Assembly: GCF_018598225.1 (NCBI RefSeq)
Contig: NZ_JAHESF010000025.1
Location: 34,680 to 98,679 of the forward strand
Reading direction: 5' to 3'
DNA length: 64,000 bases
From: Chryseosolibacter histidinae
GTDB taxonomy: Bacteria; Bacteroidota; Bacteroidia; Cytophagales; Cyclobacteriaceae
Positions 35,076 through 43,305 of this stretch are shown here, one piece after another. Within the stretch, counting starts at the first letter, position 1, and each line of letters starts with the position of its first letter. A model generated the notes under the pieces. That model saw nothing but the letters and a program-made list of their open reading frames with translations, was not told where the DNA came from and ran no database searches. The translations under genes and the position numbers were made by a program.

Positions 35076-35254
35076 CTATAAAAATACGAAGTACGAGATA
35101 CGAAGTACGAAATGGGAAAGTCTAATTAAAAAATTAGGTCTTTTGTCTATTGCCTTCTTAATTCCTGCTTCATCAACTCTTGACTCTAACACCGCCTTGT
35201 TTTCATAGGGCCTAGCTTCTCCTGGCTCCTTACTCCTGGCTTCTGACTTCTTTT
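35076..35254. repeat. Intergenic gap with GTACGA and 'CTCCTGGCTCC' type repeats
   Basis: After the reductase start comes TACGAAGTACGAGATACGAAGTACG (35084-35108, a GTACGAGGTACG family copy) and at 35210-35254 a pyrimidine-rich CTTCTCCTGGCTCCTTACTCCTGGCTTCTGACTTC sequence (given here as words CTCCTGGCTCC, TTACTCC, TGGCTTCTGACTTC). The second type recurs at 59226-59263. No gene is evident. Confidence 0.5.
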
Positions 35255-38104
35255 TTACTGTCCGAGCATGACAAACGCTCCCCAGTAGTACGGTTCCTTG
35301 TATTTCGCCATGAGCTGGAGCTGGGCTTGTTTGAAAGCTTTCTGCTTGTTGCCGAGCTTGATCCAGTTGGTGTAGAAGCTGGTCATGAGCTGTTGGGTGG
35401 CAGCATCGTCTACTTTCCAGAGGCTCATGATCAGGGCATCGGCGCCGGCAACCTGGAACGCGCGTTGCAGGCCGTAAACACCTTCGCCGGCTTTTACATC
35501 ACCGAGACCGGTCTCGCAGGCGCTGAGCACGATCAGGTTGGTGCCTTCAAGGTTGAGGTTCATGGCCTCATACGCCGTGAGAATGCCGTTGTCGTTGCTC
35601 TGAAGGTTAGGCATGGCATTGCCGTTCACTGTGTTGGCGGCGCCGGCAAGCATCAGCCCTGAACGGAGCAGGGGATTGTCGTTGGCGTTCTCGAGCTGAA
35701 CACCAAAAGCGGAGCCTTGCTGGTCAACATCTTTCAGGAAGTAGCCATGCGTGGCGATGTGCAGCACCATGGGCGCTTTTACGGCTTTCAGGTTTGCCTC
35801 CGTGGCAGTTTTTTGGGTGAGCTGGTTCACCTGGTAAGCCGATGCTTTCAGCACTTTTGCTACACCATCGATCTCTACCTTGGTGCCGGGAAGCGCGGCA
35901 ATGCCTGTTCCGCCATAATCGGGGAAACCCAGCAGCGTAGCGTTTTTCTTCGGTGCCGTTGCCTTTTTTGCTTTCAGGGCGATCAGGTCTTTGGAGTTAC
36001 CGAGAATGGTAAGGTCGTAACGGTTGATCACATAATCGGCGCCCGGTTTTTTGAGTGTGTTCAGGTTGAGCTGGTTGTAAACACCGTCAGGCGAAACGTA
36101 GATGATCTTTTTGCCCTGCAGCGCGGGTTCGATGCGCGCCCAGTACTGATCGTATGAATACTCGTCGGCAATTTTCTGCTGCACGGCATTGCGGTAGAAT
36201 TTTGAGTACCGTGTGTCGAGCTGCTGGCCATTGTCGAGCACGATCATGTTGGGCACGTCGCTGGCTTTGGTCAGCACCAATGCAATGTACTTTGAATCGT
36301 TCGTGAACTTCTGATCGAAAGACTGCAGGCGGATGATCTCCACCACGGCTTCAGTTTCTGTGAGCAGGTTTTTGATTTGCGATGAGCTGATCTTCGCCGC
36401 AGCATAACCTTGTGAGAAATCCTTCGAACGTTCAGAAAGTTTTTTCTCCATAGCGTTGGCAGCCTGCTCGATGGAGTCGAGGTTGATCTTCTGCTCTTTC
36501 AGCTCGGCCTTGGAGTAGGCATACAACCTGGCCAGGCGTTCTTTCTGGTCTACCCATGAAACGTAGTCCTTGATGAGCTGTGCGTCCTTGCTTGCCAGGA
36601 TGCTCTGCTTCACCTTGTTGGTTGAATTCAGCAGCAACGCTTTGGTGGCGATCTGGTAATTATAAAGATCCTGAAGAATGTTTTTGTTGCCGGCGCTGGC
36701 TTCCACGGCAAAATTGTAGAACCGCTGGAAACGTGGCGAGAGCACATCCCAGTATTTCGTTTTCTCCGCTTCGCTCATGGGCGGGAAATACTGGTTGATG
36801 AAGGTGAGCGATTTGTCCATCACCTCGCGGTAGGTGTTGTAAGCCTTATCAGGAACATTTTTCTTCCAGTAGAGAATGGCCAGGTCTTCCTGCGACTGCA
36901 CATACAACGGATGGTTCTTTCCGAATGCCTGCTCCCGGATGGCTAACGTTTTGTCCAGCAGAGGTTCTGCATCGGCATACCGTGTTTTGTAGCGGTAGAA
37001 ATTTCCCAGGTCACTGATGGATTTGGCGTAGGCGGGGTTGTCTTCGCCGAAGTTGGATTTGTAAATGGCGGCTGACCGCTTGAGCAGGTCTTCCACTTTG
37101 TCTTCCTTGTTCATCATCAGGTAAAGCGCGGCCTGGTTGTTCAGCATGCTGGCGTAAGCGGGATTATTCTTGCCAAGTCGTTTTTCCATGCTCAGGTAAA
37201 TGGCTTCCGCTTCGGGGTACTTGCCCATCTGCTGATAGAGCAGCGCCAGGTTGGAAAGGAATTTCAGGTGGTTGGGCGATTTGCTGCTCTGCAGTTTTTC
37301 GGCAACCGCGATGGCCTCCTGTAATATTTTTTCAGCTTCGTTATACCGGCCAATAGCCTGGAACAGCATCGACTGGTTGTTGAGCGTAATGGCATAAGGC
37401 ATGGCTGATTGCAATCCATTTTTTTTCAGGATCTCCAGCGCTGCCGCGATGTCTTTTTCAGATTCATTGTATCGCCCCAGGTTGTAGTGCAGCACGCCAT
37501 AGTTGTTCAGCGATGCAGCCACACCGGGATTGTTGTCACCGAATTTGGTTTTGCGCAGCTCGAGCGCCTCAGCCGTATATCCTTCTGCCTGTGTAAAGCG
37601 CCCCATGGTTCCGTAGAGGAGGCCCTGGTTGGCAATGGTCTTCAGGTATCCGAGGTCTTCTGTAAGACCTCCCTGCTCATAGGCGGCCTTCGCAGCCTCG
37701 AATTTTTTTTCGGCGAGACCGAACTTCCGCATCCCATAGGCCAGCTCACCCGACTCACGGTTCCACCGCGCACGCTCTTCATCCGTAAGCTCGGTGTTTT
37801 TATAGTACGATGAGCCCAGGCTTAGCATGGAGGTAGCTTTCGCCATACCTTCACCTTTTTCTTTTACATCGAAGAGCCCTGCATTGTCACTGAGTAAGAT
37901 CGCGTAGTCAAAGTCGGCAGAATCGAATTCAGCGCGCGCCTTCTCCAGGTCTTTCATGATCGCCGAGCCCGCCTTGTCAAGATTTTCTTTCGTGGCCAGG
38001 CTTTTCGCCTGATCCGAAGCCGCCTTTTTCAGATTTTGTAACAGCCCTTGTCCGTGAAGTTGTACCGAAAGCACAAAAAATAACATCCCCCAGATTACTT
38101 TCAT
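35255..38104 (-). CDS. Exported TPR-CHAT protein (putative caspase-like peptidase)
   Basis: A 949-residue protein from ATG 38104; ATG 38122 would add six residues before the signal peptide. Signal peptide about 1-18 (VQLHGQ). Tetratricopeptide repeats fill about residues 65-435 (LGSSYYKNTELTDEE, ASLNNYGVLHYNLGRYNE), then a coiled linker, then a C-terminal CHAT domain about 620-949. The caspase-like dyad is intact: His786 in IATHGYF and Cys863 in LSACETG. CHAT peptidases usually act on a partner recognised by the TPR region. Here the export signal suggests the periplasm or cell surface, unlike the cytoplasmic defence-associated forms. No obvious target gene is adjacent. Confidence 0.93.
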   Translation of the reverse strand: MKVIWGMLFFVLSVQLHGQGLLQNLKKAASDQAKSLATKENLDKAGSAIMKDLEKARAEFDSADFDYAILLSDNAGLFDVKEKGEGMAKATSMLSLGSSYYKNTELTDEERARWNRESGELAYGMRKFGLAEKKFEAAKAAYEQGGLTEDLGYLKTIANQGLLYGTMGRFTQAEGYTAEALELRKTKFGDNNPGVAASLNNYGVLHYNLGRYNESEKDIAAALEILKKNGLQSAMPYAITLNNQSMLFQAIGRYNEAEKILQEAIAVAEKLQSSKSPNHLKFLSNLALLYQQMGKYPEAEAIYLSMEKRLGKNNPAYASMLNNQAALYLMMNKEDKVEDLLKRSAAIYKSNFGEDNPAYAKSISDLGNFYRYKTRYADAEPLLDKTLAIREQAFGKNHPLYVQSQEDLAILYWKKNVPDKAYNTYREVMDKSLTFINQYFPPMSEAEKTKYWDVLSPRFQRFYNFAVEASAGNKNILQDLYNYQIATKALLLNSTNKVKQSILASKDAQLIKDYVSWVDQKERLARLYAYSKAELKEQKINLDSIEQAANAMEKKLSERSKDFSQGYAAAKISSSQIKNLLTETEAVVEIIRLQSFDQKFTNDSKYIALVLTKASDVPNMIVLDNGQQLDTRYSKFYRNAVQQKIADEYSYDQYWARIEPALQGKKIIYVSPDGVYNQLNLNTLKKPGADYVINRYDLTILGNSKDLIALKAKKATAPKKNATLLGFPDYGGTGIAALPGTKVEIDGVAKVLKASAYQVNQLTQKTATEANLKAVKAPMVLHIATHGYFLKDVDQQGSAFGVQLENANDNPLLRSGLMLAGAANTVNGNAMPNLQSNDNGILTAYEAMNLNLEGTNLIVLSACETGLGDVKAGEGVYGLQRAFQVAGADALIMSLWKVDDAATQQLMTSFYTNWIKLGNKQKAFKQAQLQLMAKYKEPYYWGAFVMLGQ

Positions 38105-38139
38105 GGTTAGTGGTTTTAGCATCCCAAAGTTAACGAACT

Positions 38140-38172
38140 AACCCTTTAAGGGTTTTAAACCCTCAAAGGGTT
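38140..38172. repeat. Two AACCCTTTnAGGGTT hairpins
   Basis: AACCCTTTAAGGGTT (38140-38154) and AACCCTCAAAGGGTT (38158-38172), the first a perfect palindrome and the second nearly so, lie in tandem between the isomerase stop and the CHAT start. A relative, AACCCTTCGAGGGTT, is at 57661-57675. Confidence 0.6.
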
Positions 38173-38193
38173 GAAAGAAAAAATGAAGTTTTT

Positions 38194-39111
38194 TTAAAAA
38201 TTGTCCACTTCACGGTAAGCTTTGATCAGCGCCAGCTCGCCTTCCTTGCCAGGCTGGGCATTGCCGTGCTCCATGCCCCACACGCCCTTGAAACCTTTGT
38301 TATGAACAAATTTGAAGATGTTCTTGTAATTGATCTCCCCGGTGGTGGGCTCTTTTCTTCCCGGGTTATCGCCGATCTGGAAATAAGCGATCTCTTCCCA
38401 GCACCGTTCGATGTTGTTGATGAGGTTGCCTTCGTTTCGCTGCATGTGGTAGATGTCGTAAAGGATCTTGCACGAGGGGCTGTTCACGGCCTTGCACAGC
38501 TCGTAGGTCTGGTCTGAAAAACGCATGAACAGGTCGGGAGTATCGCTGAGCGGCTCCAGCACCATGATGAGTCCATGAGGCTCAAATATTTCCGCTCCCC
38601 TGCGCAGGGCATCCACCACGTTAGAGGTCTGGATCCCCATGGGCAGGCTTCTGTCGAAGAAGCCCGGTACCACCGTCATCCACTTGGCATTCACCCGTTT
38701 GGCGGTGTCAACGCAGGCCTTACAGGTTTTGATGAAGTTGTCTTTGAACTCCTGCTTGCCCGTGGTGAGCGATGTTTTCCAGTTCTCGCCCCCATCCACC
38801 ACAAACACACCCATGGTCATGCCGAGGCGGGAGAGCTCCTTGCCGATCTTCTCCTGCTCTTCTACACTGCGTTTCAACATGCCGTTGTCTTCAATGGCCC
38901 TGAAACCCTGGTCGTACATGAACTTGATCTGGTCTATAAAATTTTCGCCCGCGTGATTTTTGAACATGCCCTGGTGCGGCGCAAAGTTCAGCTTGAAGGT
39001 TTTTTCTGCGGGAGCGGATCTCTCCTTGGTTCGCGCAGCCATTGCCTCACCTACTGCCAGCGCCGAAGCCGTGAGGGCCACGCCATTGCGAAGGAAATTT
39101 CTTCTTTTCAT
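38194..39111 (-). CDS. Sugar phosphate isomerase/epimerase-type TIM-barrel protein (hydroxypyruvate isomerase-like)
   Basis: A 305-residue exported protein from ATG 39111. The open frame extends to 39210, but 39111 gives a Tat-like signal peptide with RR (KRRNFLRNGVALTAS, cleavage near AMA), so it is preferred. The mature part is a xylose-isomerase-like TIM barrel with metal-ligand acids in VLEPLSD, ILYDIYHMQ and MEHGNAQPG. Relatives include hydroxypyruvate isomerase and sugar epimerases exported by Bacteroidota. The substrate is unknown. It is co-directional with, and downstream of nothing on, its strand beyond the divergent methyltransferase gene. Confidence 0.88.
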   Translation of the reverse strand: MKRRNFLRNGVALTASALAVGEAMAARTKERSAPAEKTFKLNFAPHQGMFKNHAGENFIDQIKFMYDQGFRAIEDNGMLKRSVEEQEKIGKELSRLGMTMGVFVVDGGENWKTSLTTGKQEFKDNFIKTCKACVDTAKRVNAKWMTVVPGFFDRSLPMGIQTSNVVDALRRGAEIFEPHGLIMVLEPLSDTPDLFMRFSDQTYELCKAVNSPSCKILYDIYHMQRNEGNLINNIERCWEEIAYFQIGDNPGRKEPTTGEINYKNIFKFVHNKGFKGVWGMEHGNAQPGKEGELALIKAYREVDNF

Positions 39112-39307
39112 AGTAACGGTTATGTGGTTAGTTGATTGGTTCTGTTTTGGGGACATGGCTGGGATCCGTTTCCCTGACGATCCGGCCATACGCTTTTTGT
39201 TGTCGGTCAATTTAAAAAGAATCCCTGAAATATGCTTTCCAGGCCATGCCGGTCACCGATTCCCTCAAAGAGTTGCACTAAAATTTTGCACCTTTGCGGT
39301 TGAAATG

Positions 39308-39412
39308 GTCCACAGTCGACGGTCCACAGTCCACAGCAGGGCAGTGGATGTTACTGATCGTACTTCGTATCCCGATTGTTCTGCCGTGGACTGTCGACCG
39401 TGGACCGTGGAC
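39308..39412. repeat. GTCCAC/GTCGAC paired palindrome
   Basis: Left arm GTCCACAGTCGACGGTCCAC (39308-39327, then AGTCCACAG) and right arm GTGGACTGTCGACCGTGGAC (39386-39405, then CGTGGAC) are inverted copies about 50 bp apart. A GTACTTCGTATCCCGAT segment sits inside, also seen in other gaps. This copy lies between divergent genes, unlike most. Confidence 0.7.
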
Positions 39413-39452
39413 TCACATCAACGCATTAACGATTTAATAAAATCTCGGGTAA

Positions 39453-40643
39453 ATGAGACTTCATCGCAGCACTTCAGAAGCAGTGATCCAGGCATTGGAT
39501 GCAATTTTCGGCGGTAAACGTTATGCCGATAAGGTAATTGAAAAAGTGCTGAAGCAAAATCCGAAGTGGGGTGCGCGCGACAGGAGGTTCATCGCCGAAA
39601 CAACGTACGACATTGTTCGCTGGTACCTGCTGCTGAAGCGGATCACGGAAGCGAAAGGAGATGACTACTGGAAACTTTTAGCGGCATGGTGTGCCCTTCA
39701 CGGGGTCGATCTTCCTGCATGGGATGAGTTCAAGGGAGTATCGGTCAGCAAGGTGAAGTCAGAAGAGATGAAAGCCCGGAGCATCCGCAAGGTGAGGGAG
39801 TCCATTCCCGACTGGCTTGACGAGCTCGGCGAGCAGGAGCTTGGAAAGTTATGGGAAAAAGAGCTTCAGAGCCTGAACGAGGAGGCAGACGTGGTGCTAC
39901 GGGTGAACACGCTGAAGATCTCAAAACGTGATCTGCAGGAGCGCCTCGATGAAGAAGGCGTTGCCACCTATGACCTCAAAGAATATCCGGATGCACTGGT
40001 TCTCGAAGAGCGCCAGAATGTTTTTGGAAAACCTTCGTTCAAGGATGGCTTGTTCGAAGTGCAGGACGCAGCCTCGCAGCTCATCGCCCCTTTTATGAAG
40101 ATCGAGCCCGGCATGAGGGTGATCGATGCCTGCGCAGGGGCGGGAGGCAAAACGCTTCACCTGGCGGCGCTGATGAAGAACAAGGGGCGCATTGTAGCCA
40201 TGGACGTGGAGCAATGGAAACTGGACGAGCTTCAGAAGCGTGCGCGGCGGGCGGGCGTGAGCAATATGGAAACCCGGTTTATCGAGTCTTCCAAAACCAT
40301 CAAACGCCTCCAAAATTCGGCCGACCGTCTGCTGCTCGACGTGCCCTGCTCAGGATTGGGTGTGCTGAAACGAAACCCGGATGCCAAGTGGAAGCTTTCA
40401 CCTGATTTCATTGAAAAAGTAAGAACATTGCAGCAGCACATTCTGAATGACTATTGTGAGATGCTCAAACCCGGCGGACTGATGGTGTACTCCACGTGCA
40501 GCATCCTGGCATCGGAAAACGAAAAGCAGGTGCAGCAGTTCCTGAAACAGCAAGAAGGAAAATTTGAGCTGCAGGCAGAAAAACGCTCCTGGCCGTCGGA
40601 AGGATTTGATGGGTTCTATATGGCGTTGATAAAGAGGACCTGA
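39453..40643 (+). CDS. 16S rRNA cytosine-C5 methyltransferase, RsmB/NOL1/NOP2/Sun family
   Basis: SAM-dependent rRNA m5C methyltransferase of 396 residues. The N-terminal 130 residues resemble the NusB-like RNA-binding domain of RsmB (RDRRFIAETTYDIVRWY). The catalytic domain has SAM motif I (VIDACAGAGGKTLHL, about residue 228), motif IV with PCSGLG and motif VI with YSTCSIL, providing both catalytic cysteines of the family. The length is close to RsmB (about 430). Substrate site (C967-equivalent) follows from family, not sequence here. Its end touches a CCTCACCC hairpin. Confidence 0.93.
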   Translation: MRLHRSTSEAVIQALDAIFGGKRYADKVIEKVLKQNPKWGARDRRFIAETTYDIVRWYLLLKRITEAKGDDYWKLLAAWCALHGVDLPAWDEFKGVSVSKVKSEEMKARSIRKVRESIPDWLDELGEQELGKLWEKELQSLNEEADVVLRVNTLKISKRDLQERLDEEGVATYDLKEYPDALVLEERQNVFGKPSFKDGLFEVQDAASQLIAPFMKIEPGMRVIDACAGAGGKTLHLAALMKNKGRIVAMDVEQWKLDELQKRARRAGVSNMETRFIESSKTIKRLQNSADRLLLDVPCSGLGVLKRNPDAKWKLSPDFIEKVRTLQQHILNDYCEMLKPGGLMVYSTCSILASENEKQVQQFLKQQEGKFELQAEKRSWPSEGFDGFYMALIKRT

Positions 40644-40686
40644 CCTCACCCCGGCGCTCTCCTGGGGAGGAGAGGGCAGGGTGAGG
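40644..40686. terminator. CCTCACCC/GGGTGAGG hairpin
   Basis: CCTCACCC (40644-40651) pairs perfectly with GGGTGAGG (40679-40686), with CTCTCCT/AGGAGAG pairing inside and a T-rich tail (TTTCCAACTTTTT) after it. It immediately follows the methyltransferase stop. The wording is a hairpin type common in many bacterial genomes. Confidence 0.7.
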
Positions 40687-40745
40687 TTTCCAACTTTTTC
40701 AAAGAACCGGTGTCTAATTAGGTACAACAGATAACTACCTGAATC

Positions 40746-41222
40746 ATGAAGAAGACCTTAGTAGCCCTTATTTTAGCGATCGTGGCATTTTCATGCGATG
40801 ATGACAATGGTACCACGCCTGACGATTTTATGTTTGCCGAAAAGAACAGTGTTGCCTGGGAAGGACGCACGGAGATGGTTTTTGACCAGAATAACAACGG
40901 TGACACATTGTATATTTTTGGGATCGGAACGGAAGAGACACTCGTTATGCGGATCAAGCTTGAAGGAATCGGGAACTACGCGTTGGAGAAATCGCAGGGA
41001 ACATACTACACCACGCTGGGAGGCGATGTGCTCACCAGCGAGTATCAAACCGAAGGCGGAAATTACATCGGTGGTGTGAAGATCACCCGCTACGATAAAG
41101 ATGAAAGAATAGTGGAAGGAAATTTCGGGGTGGTCTTAAAGCAAAAAAGAAGTAATCCGGAGAACGGTATCCCCTCCGTGGTTTTCACCAGGGGGAGGTT
41201 CAAGGGAAAAATAAAGAATTAA
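40746..41222 (+). CDS. Small lipoprotein of unknown function
   Basis: A 158-residue lipoprotein: signal peptide ending AFS with lipobox Cys17, followed by acidic residues (DDDNG), a surface-export type signal in Bacteroidota. The mature part is beta-rich (TLYIFGIGTEETLVMRI, GNFGVVLKQKRS) and ends in a basic GKIKN. It resembles the DUF6252-like lipoproteins of Bacteroidota, with low certainty. It is convergent with the Dabb gene and ends at an 18-bp perfect hairpin. Confidence 0.75.
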   Translation: MKKTLVALILAIVAFSCDDDNGTTPDDFMFAEKNSVAWEGRTEMVFDQNNNGDTLYIFGIGTEETLVMRIKLEGIGNYALEKSQGTYYTTLGGDVLTSEYQTEGGNYIGGVKITRYDKDERIVEGNFGVVLKQKRSNPENGIPSVVFTRGRFKGKIKN

Positions 41223-41225
41223 ATG

Positions 41226-41264
41226 ATCAAGGATGACATCCTTTTGAAGGATGTCATCCTTGAT
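41226..41264. terminator. Perfect 18-bp stem hairpin between convergent genes
   Basis: ATCAAGGATGACATCCTT (41226-41243) pairs perfectly with AAGGATGTCATCCTTGAT (41247-41264), loop TTG. It sits between the lipoprotein stop (41222) and the Dabb stop (41269). No T-run is obvious, but the stem and location fit a bidirectional terminator. Confidence 0.75.
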
Positions 41265-41268
41265 TCAA

Positions 41269-41676
41269 TCACACATCGATCGAATCGTATACCACCACCT
41301 TCTCCCAAAGGTGTGAGCACTCTTCTACAAACTTTTTGTGAATGGGATGTACCTGGTAAACATCCTGTCCGGCCACATCGTCGAAGAACATCAGCTCTGA
41401 AACGCTGTAGCTCGAATCCACCACCGGGCGCTGTTCCGTGCTGGCGGGCACGCCGATATGCATTTTTTTGATGGTCTCGATCTTCTCGAGCTTTTTCAAA
41501 CCTTCGATGAGCTTGTTGAGGTCTTCTTTCGAATCGCGGTTCTTCAACCAGAAGAACACGTGGTGTACAACCTGTTTTTTATTTTTTTCTGTCATAGTCG
41601 GCATCGCTGAAGCTGCTGCGCTGGTGCCTAGTGCAACGGCACTGGCTACGAAAGTTCTCCTGTTCTGTTTTTCCAT
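41269..41676 (-). CDS. Exported Dabb-family (stress-responsive A/B barrel) protein
   Basis: A 135-residue protein from ATG 41676; a start at 41718 would put 14 extra residues before the signal peptide. The N-terminus is Tat-like (RRTFVASAVALGT, then AAASAMP). The mature part is a Dabb/stress-response alpha-beta barrel (VHHVFFWLKNRDSKEDL, HIGVPASTE, VYQVHPIHKKF). Function of the exported Bacteroidota forms is unknown. Last gene of a 16-gene minus-strand run. Confidence 0.88.
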   Translation of the reverse strand: MEKQNRRTFVASAVALGTSAAASAMPTMTEKNKKQVVHHVFFWLKNRDSKEDLNKLIEGLKKLEKIETIKKMHIGVPASTEQRPVVDSSYSVSELMFFDDVAGQDVYQVHPIHKKFVEECSHLWEKVVVYDSIDV

Positions 41677-41765
41677 AACGTTGGGTAATAAACGGCCAGA
41701 AGTTAGAATCTTTCTCACGCAAATAAAAATTCCGGGTCACGAATGCGGTGCTTGAGGCCTGCTCA

Positions 41766-42155
41766 TTATTCAGTGATCTCGATCCGGTTGCCTTCCGGGT
41801 CCAATACCACACTTTCGTAGTAGCCGTCGCCCGTGGTCCGGGGCTCTCCAACAATGCGGTGGCCGTCTTTCCGGAGCTGTTCTGTCAGCGCATCTACTCC
41901 CTGCCGGCTGCCCACGCTGATGGCAAAGTGGATCAGCCCTGAGAATTGCGCGTGCACATCGTTCAGGGAGGGCGGTATGCCAGGCATCTGCATCAGCTCC
42001 AGGCGGCATCCCCCATTGAAGCTGAGAAAATACGATTCGAATTTTTTGATGGGATTGATGTACTTCTCGCCGGCTGTGGCCCCGAAATATTTCAGGTAAA
42101 AATCCTTCAGCGTCTCCAGGTCTTTTGTCCAGATGGCGATGTGCTCGATTTTCAT
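41766..42155 (-). CDS. VOC-family protein (glyoxalase/bleomycin-resistance fold)
   Basis: A 129-residue vicinal oxygen chelate protein. Metal ligands are probably His4 in KIEHIAIW, a second histidine near LIHFAISV and Glu in GNRIEITE. The second half contains TTGDGYYESVVLDPEGNRIE, the usual VOC ending. Members act on methylglyoxal adducts, aromatic diols or antibiotics; the substrate here is not indicated. It lies 20 bp downstream of the PPOX gene. Confidence 0.9.
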   Translation of the reverse strand: MKIEHIAIWTKDLETLKDFYLKYFGATAGEKYINPIKKFESYFLSFNGGCRLELMQMPGIPPSLNDVHAQFSGLIHFAISVGSRQGVDALTEQLRKDGHRIVGEPRTTGDGYYESVVLDPEGNRIEITE

Positions 42156-42175
42156 ACCTCGATGCGGTTATCCGT

Positions 42176-42820
42176 TCACGCCTTGAGATAGGATGGCAAC
42201 GGAACATCTTTTTTTCGCAGCTCGTCGGCAACGGGGCTTTGCTTTTCAATGCGCAGCGGCACCACGCCAGCCCACACAGGCAACGCATAATCTTCATCGT
42301 CGTCTTTTGGGCCACCGGTGCGCACTTTGGCCGACGCTTCTTCAATCCTGAACGAGAGTACCATCGTTGCTTTCCACTCGCCCGCGCCTGGCTTCCTTAC
42401 ATCGTCCCATCTTCCGGGTTGCATCTTGTTGGTGAAGACCTCGAAGGCCGTGTAAAGCTCAGCTTCGTCCGTAACTTTTTCAGGCTTAGCAAACATCACT
42501 ACGGACCGGTAATTCACCGAGTGATGGAAGGCCGACCTTGCCAGCACCAGTCCATCGATCAGGGTAGCACTGATGCAGACCGGTAAATTTTTTTCGGCAA
42601 GCTCGCGCATGTAGAAGCTACCCACCGATCCGTGAATATAAAGTTTGTCACCCATCCTGCAGAAACCCGTGGGGATCTGAAAAGGCTCGCCTTCCCTGAC
42701 GTAGGCCACGGTGCAGAAGAGCGCCTCGTCGAGGATGGCGTACACCGTTTCCTGGTCGTAAACACCACGTTTCGGCAGACGTGTGATGGTTGTTTTATCG
42801 GTTTTAGAGAAGTCGGCCAT
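42176..42820 (-). CDS. Pyridoxamine 5'-phosphate oxidase family flavin-binding protein
   Basis: A 214-residue split-barrel FMN-binding protein. It resembles the Nim-like subgroup (LPKRGVYDQETVYAIL at the start, FQIPTGFCRMGDKLYIHG, VNYRSVVMFAKPEKV). The enzymatic PNPO residues for pyridoxine metabolism are not evident, so I prefer a general flavin-binding or nitroreductase-like role. The length is usual for this subgroup. It sits between a GNAT gene and a VOC gene. Confidence 0.88.
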   Translation of the reverse strand: MADFSKTDKTTITRLPKRGVYDQETVYAILDEALFCTVAYVREGEPFQIPTGFCRMGDKLYIHGSVGSFYMRELAEKNLPVCISATLIDGLVLARSAFHHSVNYRSVVMFAKPEKVTDEAELYTAFEVFTNKMQPGRWDDVRKPGAGEWKATMVLSFRIEEASAKVRTGGPKDDDEDYALPVWAGVVPLRIEKQSPVADELRKKDVPLPSYLKA

Positions 42821-42839
42821 AACAAAGAAGTTTAATGTT

Positions 42840-43298
42840 TCAGGAGGCGAATTGTTTGTATATGTCCGGGCGCGCGATCTCCATAAATCGCTCCGGACTT
42901 TTCAGTGGGTTGAATCCGTACTTCGCGTACAGGCTGTGGGCGTCTTTGGTGGCAAGAATGAACCTTCTCAGGAACTTCAGCTCTTCAAAGGAAAAGATGA
43001 ATGCCACCAATGCTTTGGATAATCCTTTTCCACGATAAGCTTCATCGATAAAAACGTCGGCCAGGTATCCGAAGGTTGCCAGGTCAGTGACCACCCTCGC
43101 AAAGCCTACCTGTTTTTTGTTCTCATAAATGCCAATGCTGATCGAATTTTCCACCGAGCGCTTTACGATCTCCAGCGGCACACCAATGGCCCAATAAGAA
43201 CGTTCGCTCAGGAAGGCATGGATATAAGGCAGGTCCAGCAGCGCCTTATCGGTGCTGAAATGAAACCCTTTGTGAAACTGTTCATGCGATACGTTCAT
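42840..43298 (-). CDS. GNAT-family N-acetyltransferase
   Basis: A 152-residue GNAT from ATG 43298; the open frame starts at 43328, inside the upstream gene. Acetyl-CoA pyrophosphate loop in VFIDEAYRGKGLSKAL and helix-end motif YAKYGFNPL. The N-terminus (GFHFSTDKALLDL) fits the small-molecule GNAT group. Substrate unknown. Spacing to the MDR gene is 7 bp, so it is in an operon. Confidence 0.9.
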   Translation of the reverse strand: MNVSHEQFHKGFHFSTDKALLDLPYIHAFLSERSYWAIGVPLEIVKRSVENSISIGIYENKKQVGFARVVTDLATFGYLADVFIDEAYRGKGLSKALVAFIFSFEELKFLRRFILATKDAHSLYAKYGFNPLKSPERFMEIARPDIYKQFAS

Positions 43299-43305
43299 AA
43301 CAGCA

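Noticed and set aside
35255..38104. CHAT protein as part of a CRISPR or gasdermin defence system
   Set aside because: No CRISPR, Cas, gasdermin or reverse transcriptase gene is nearby, and the protein carries an export signal.
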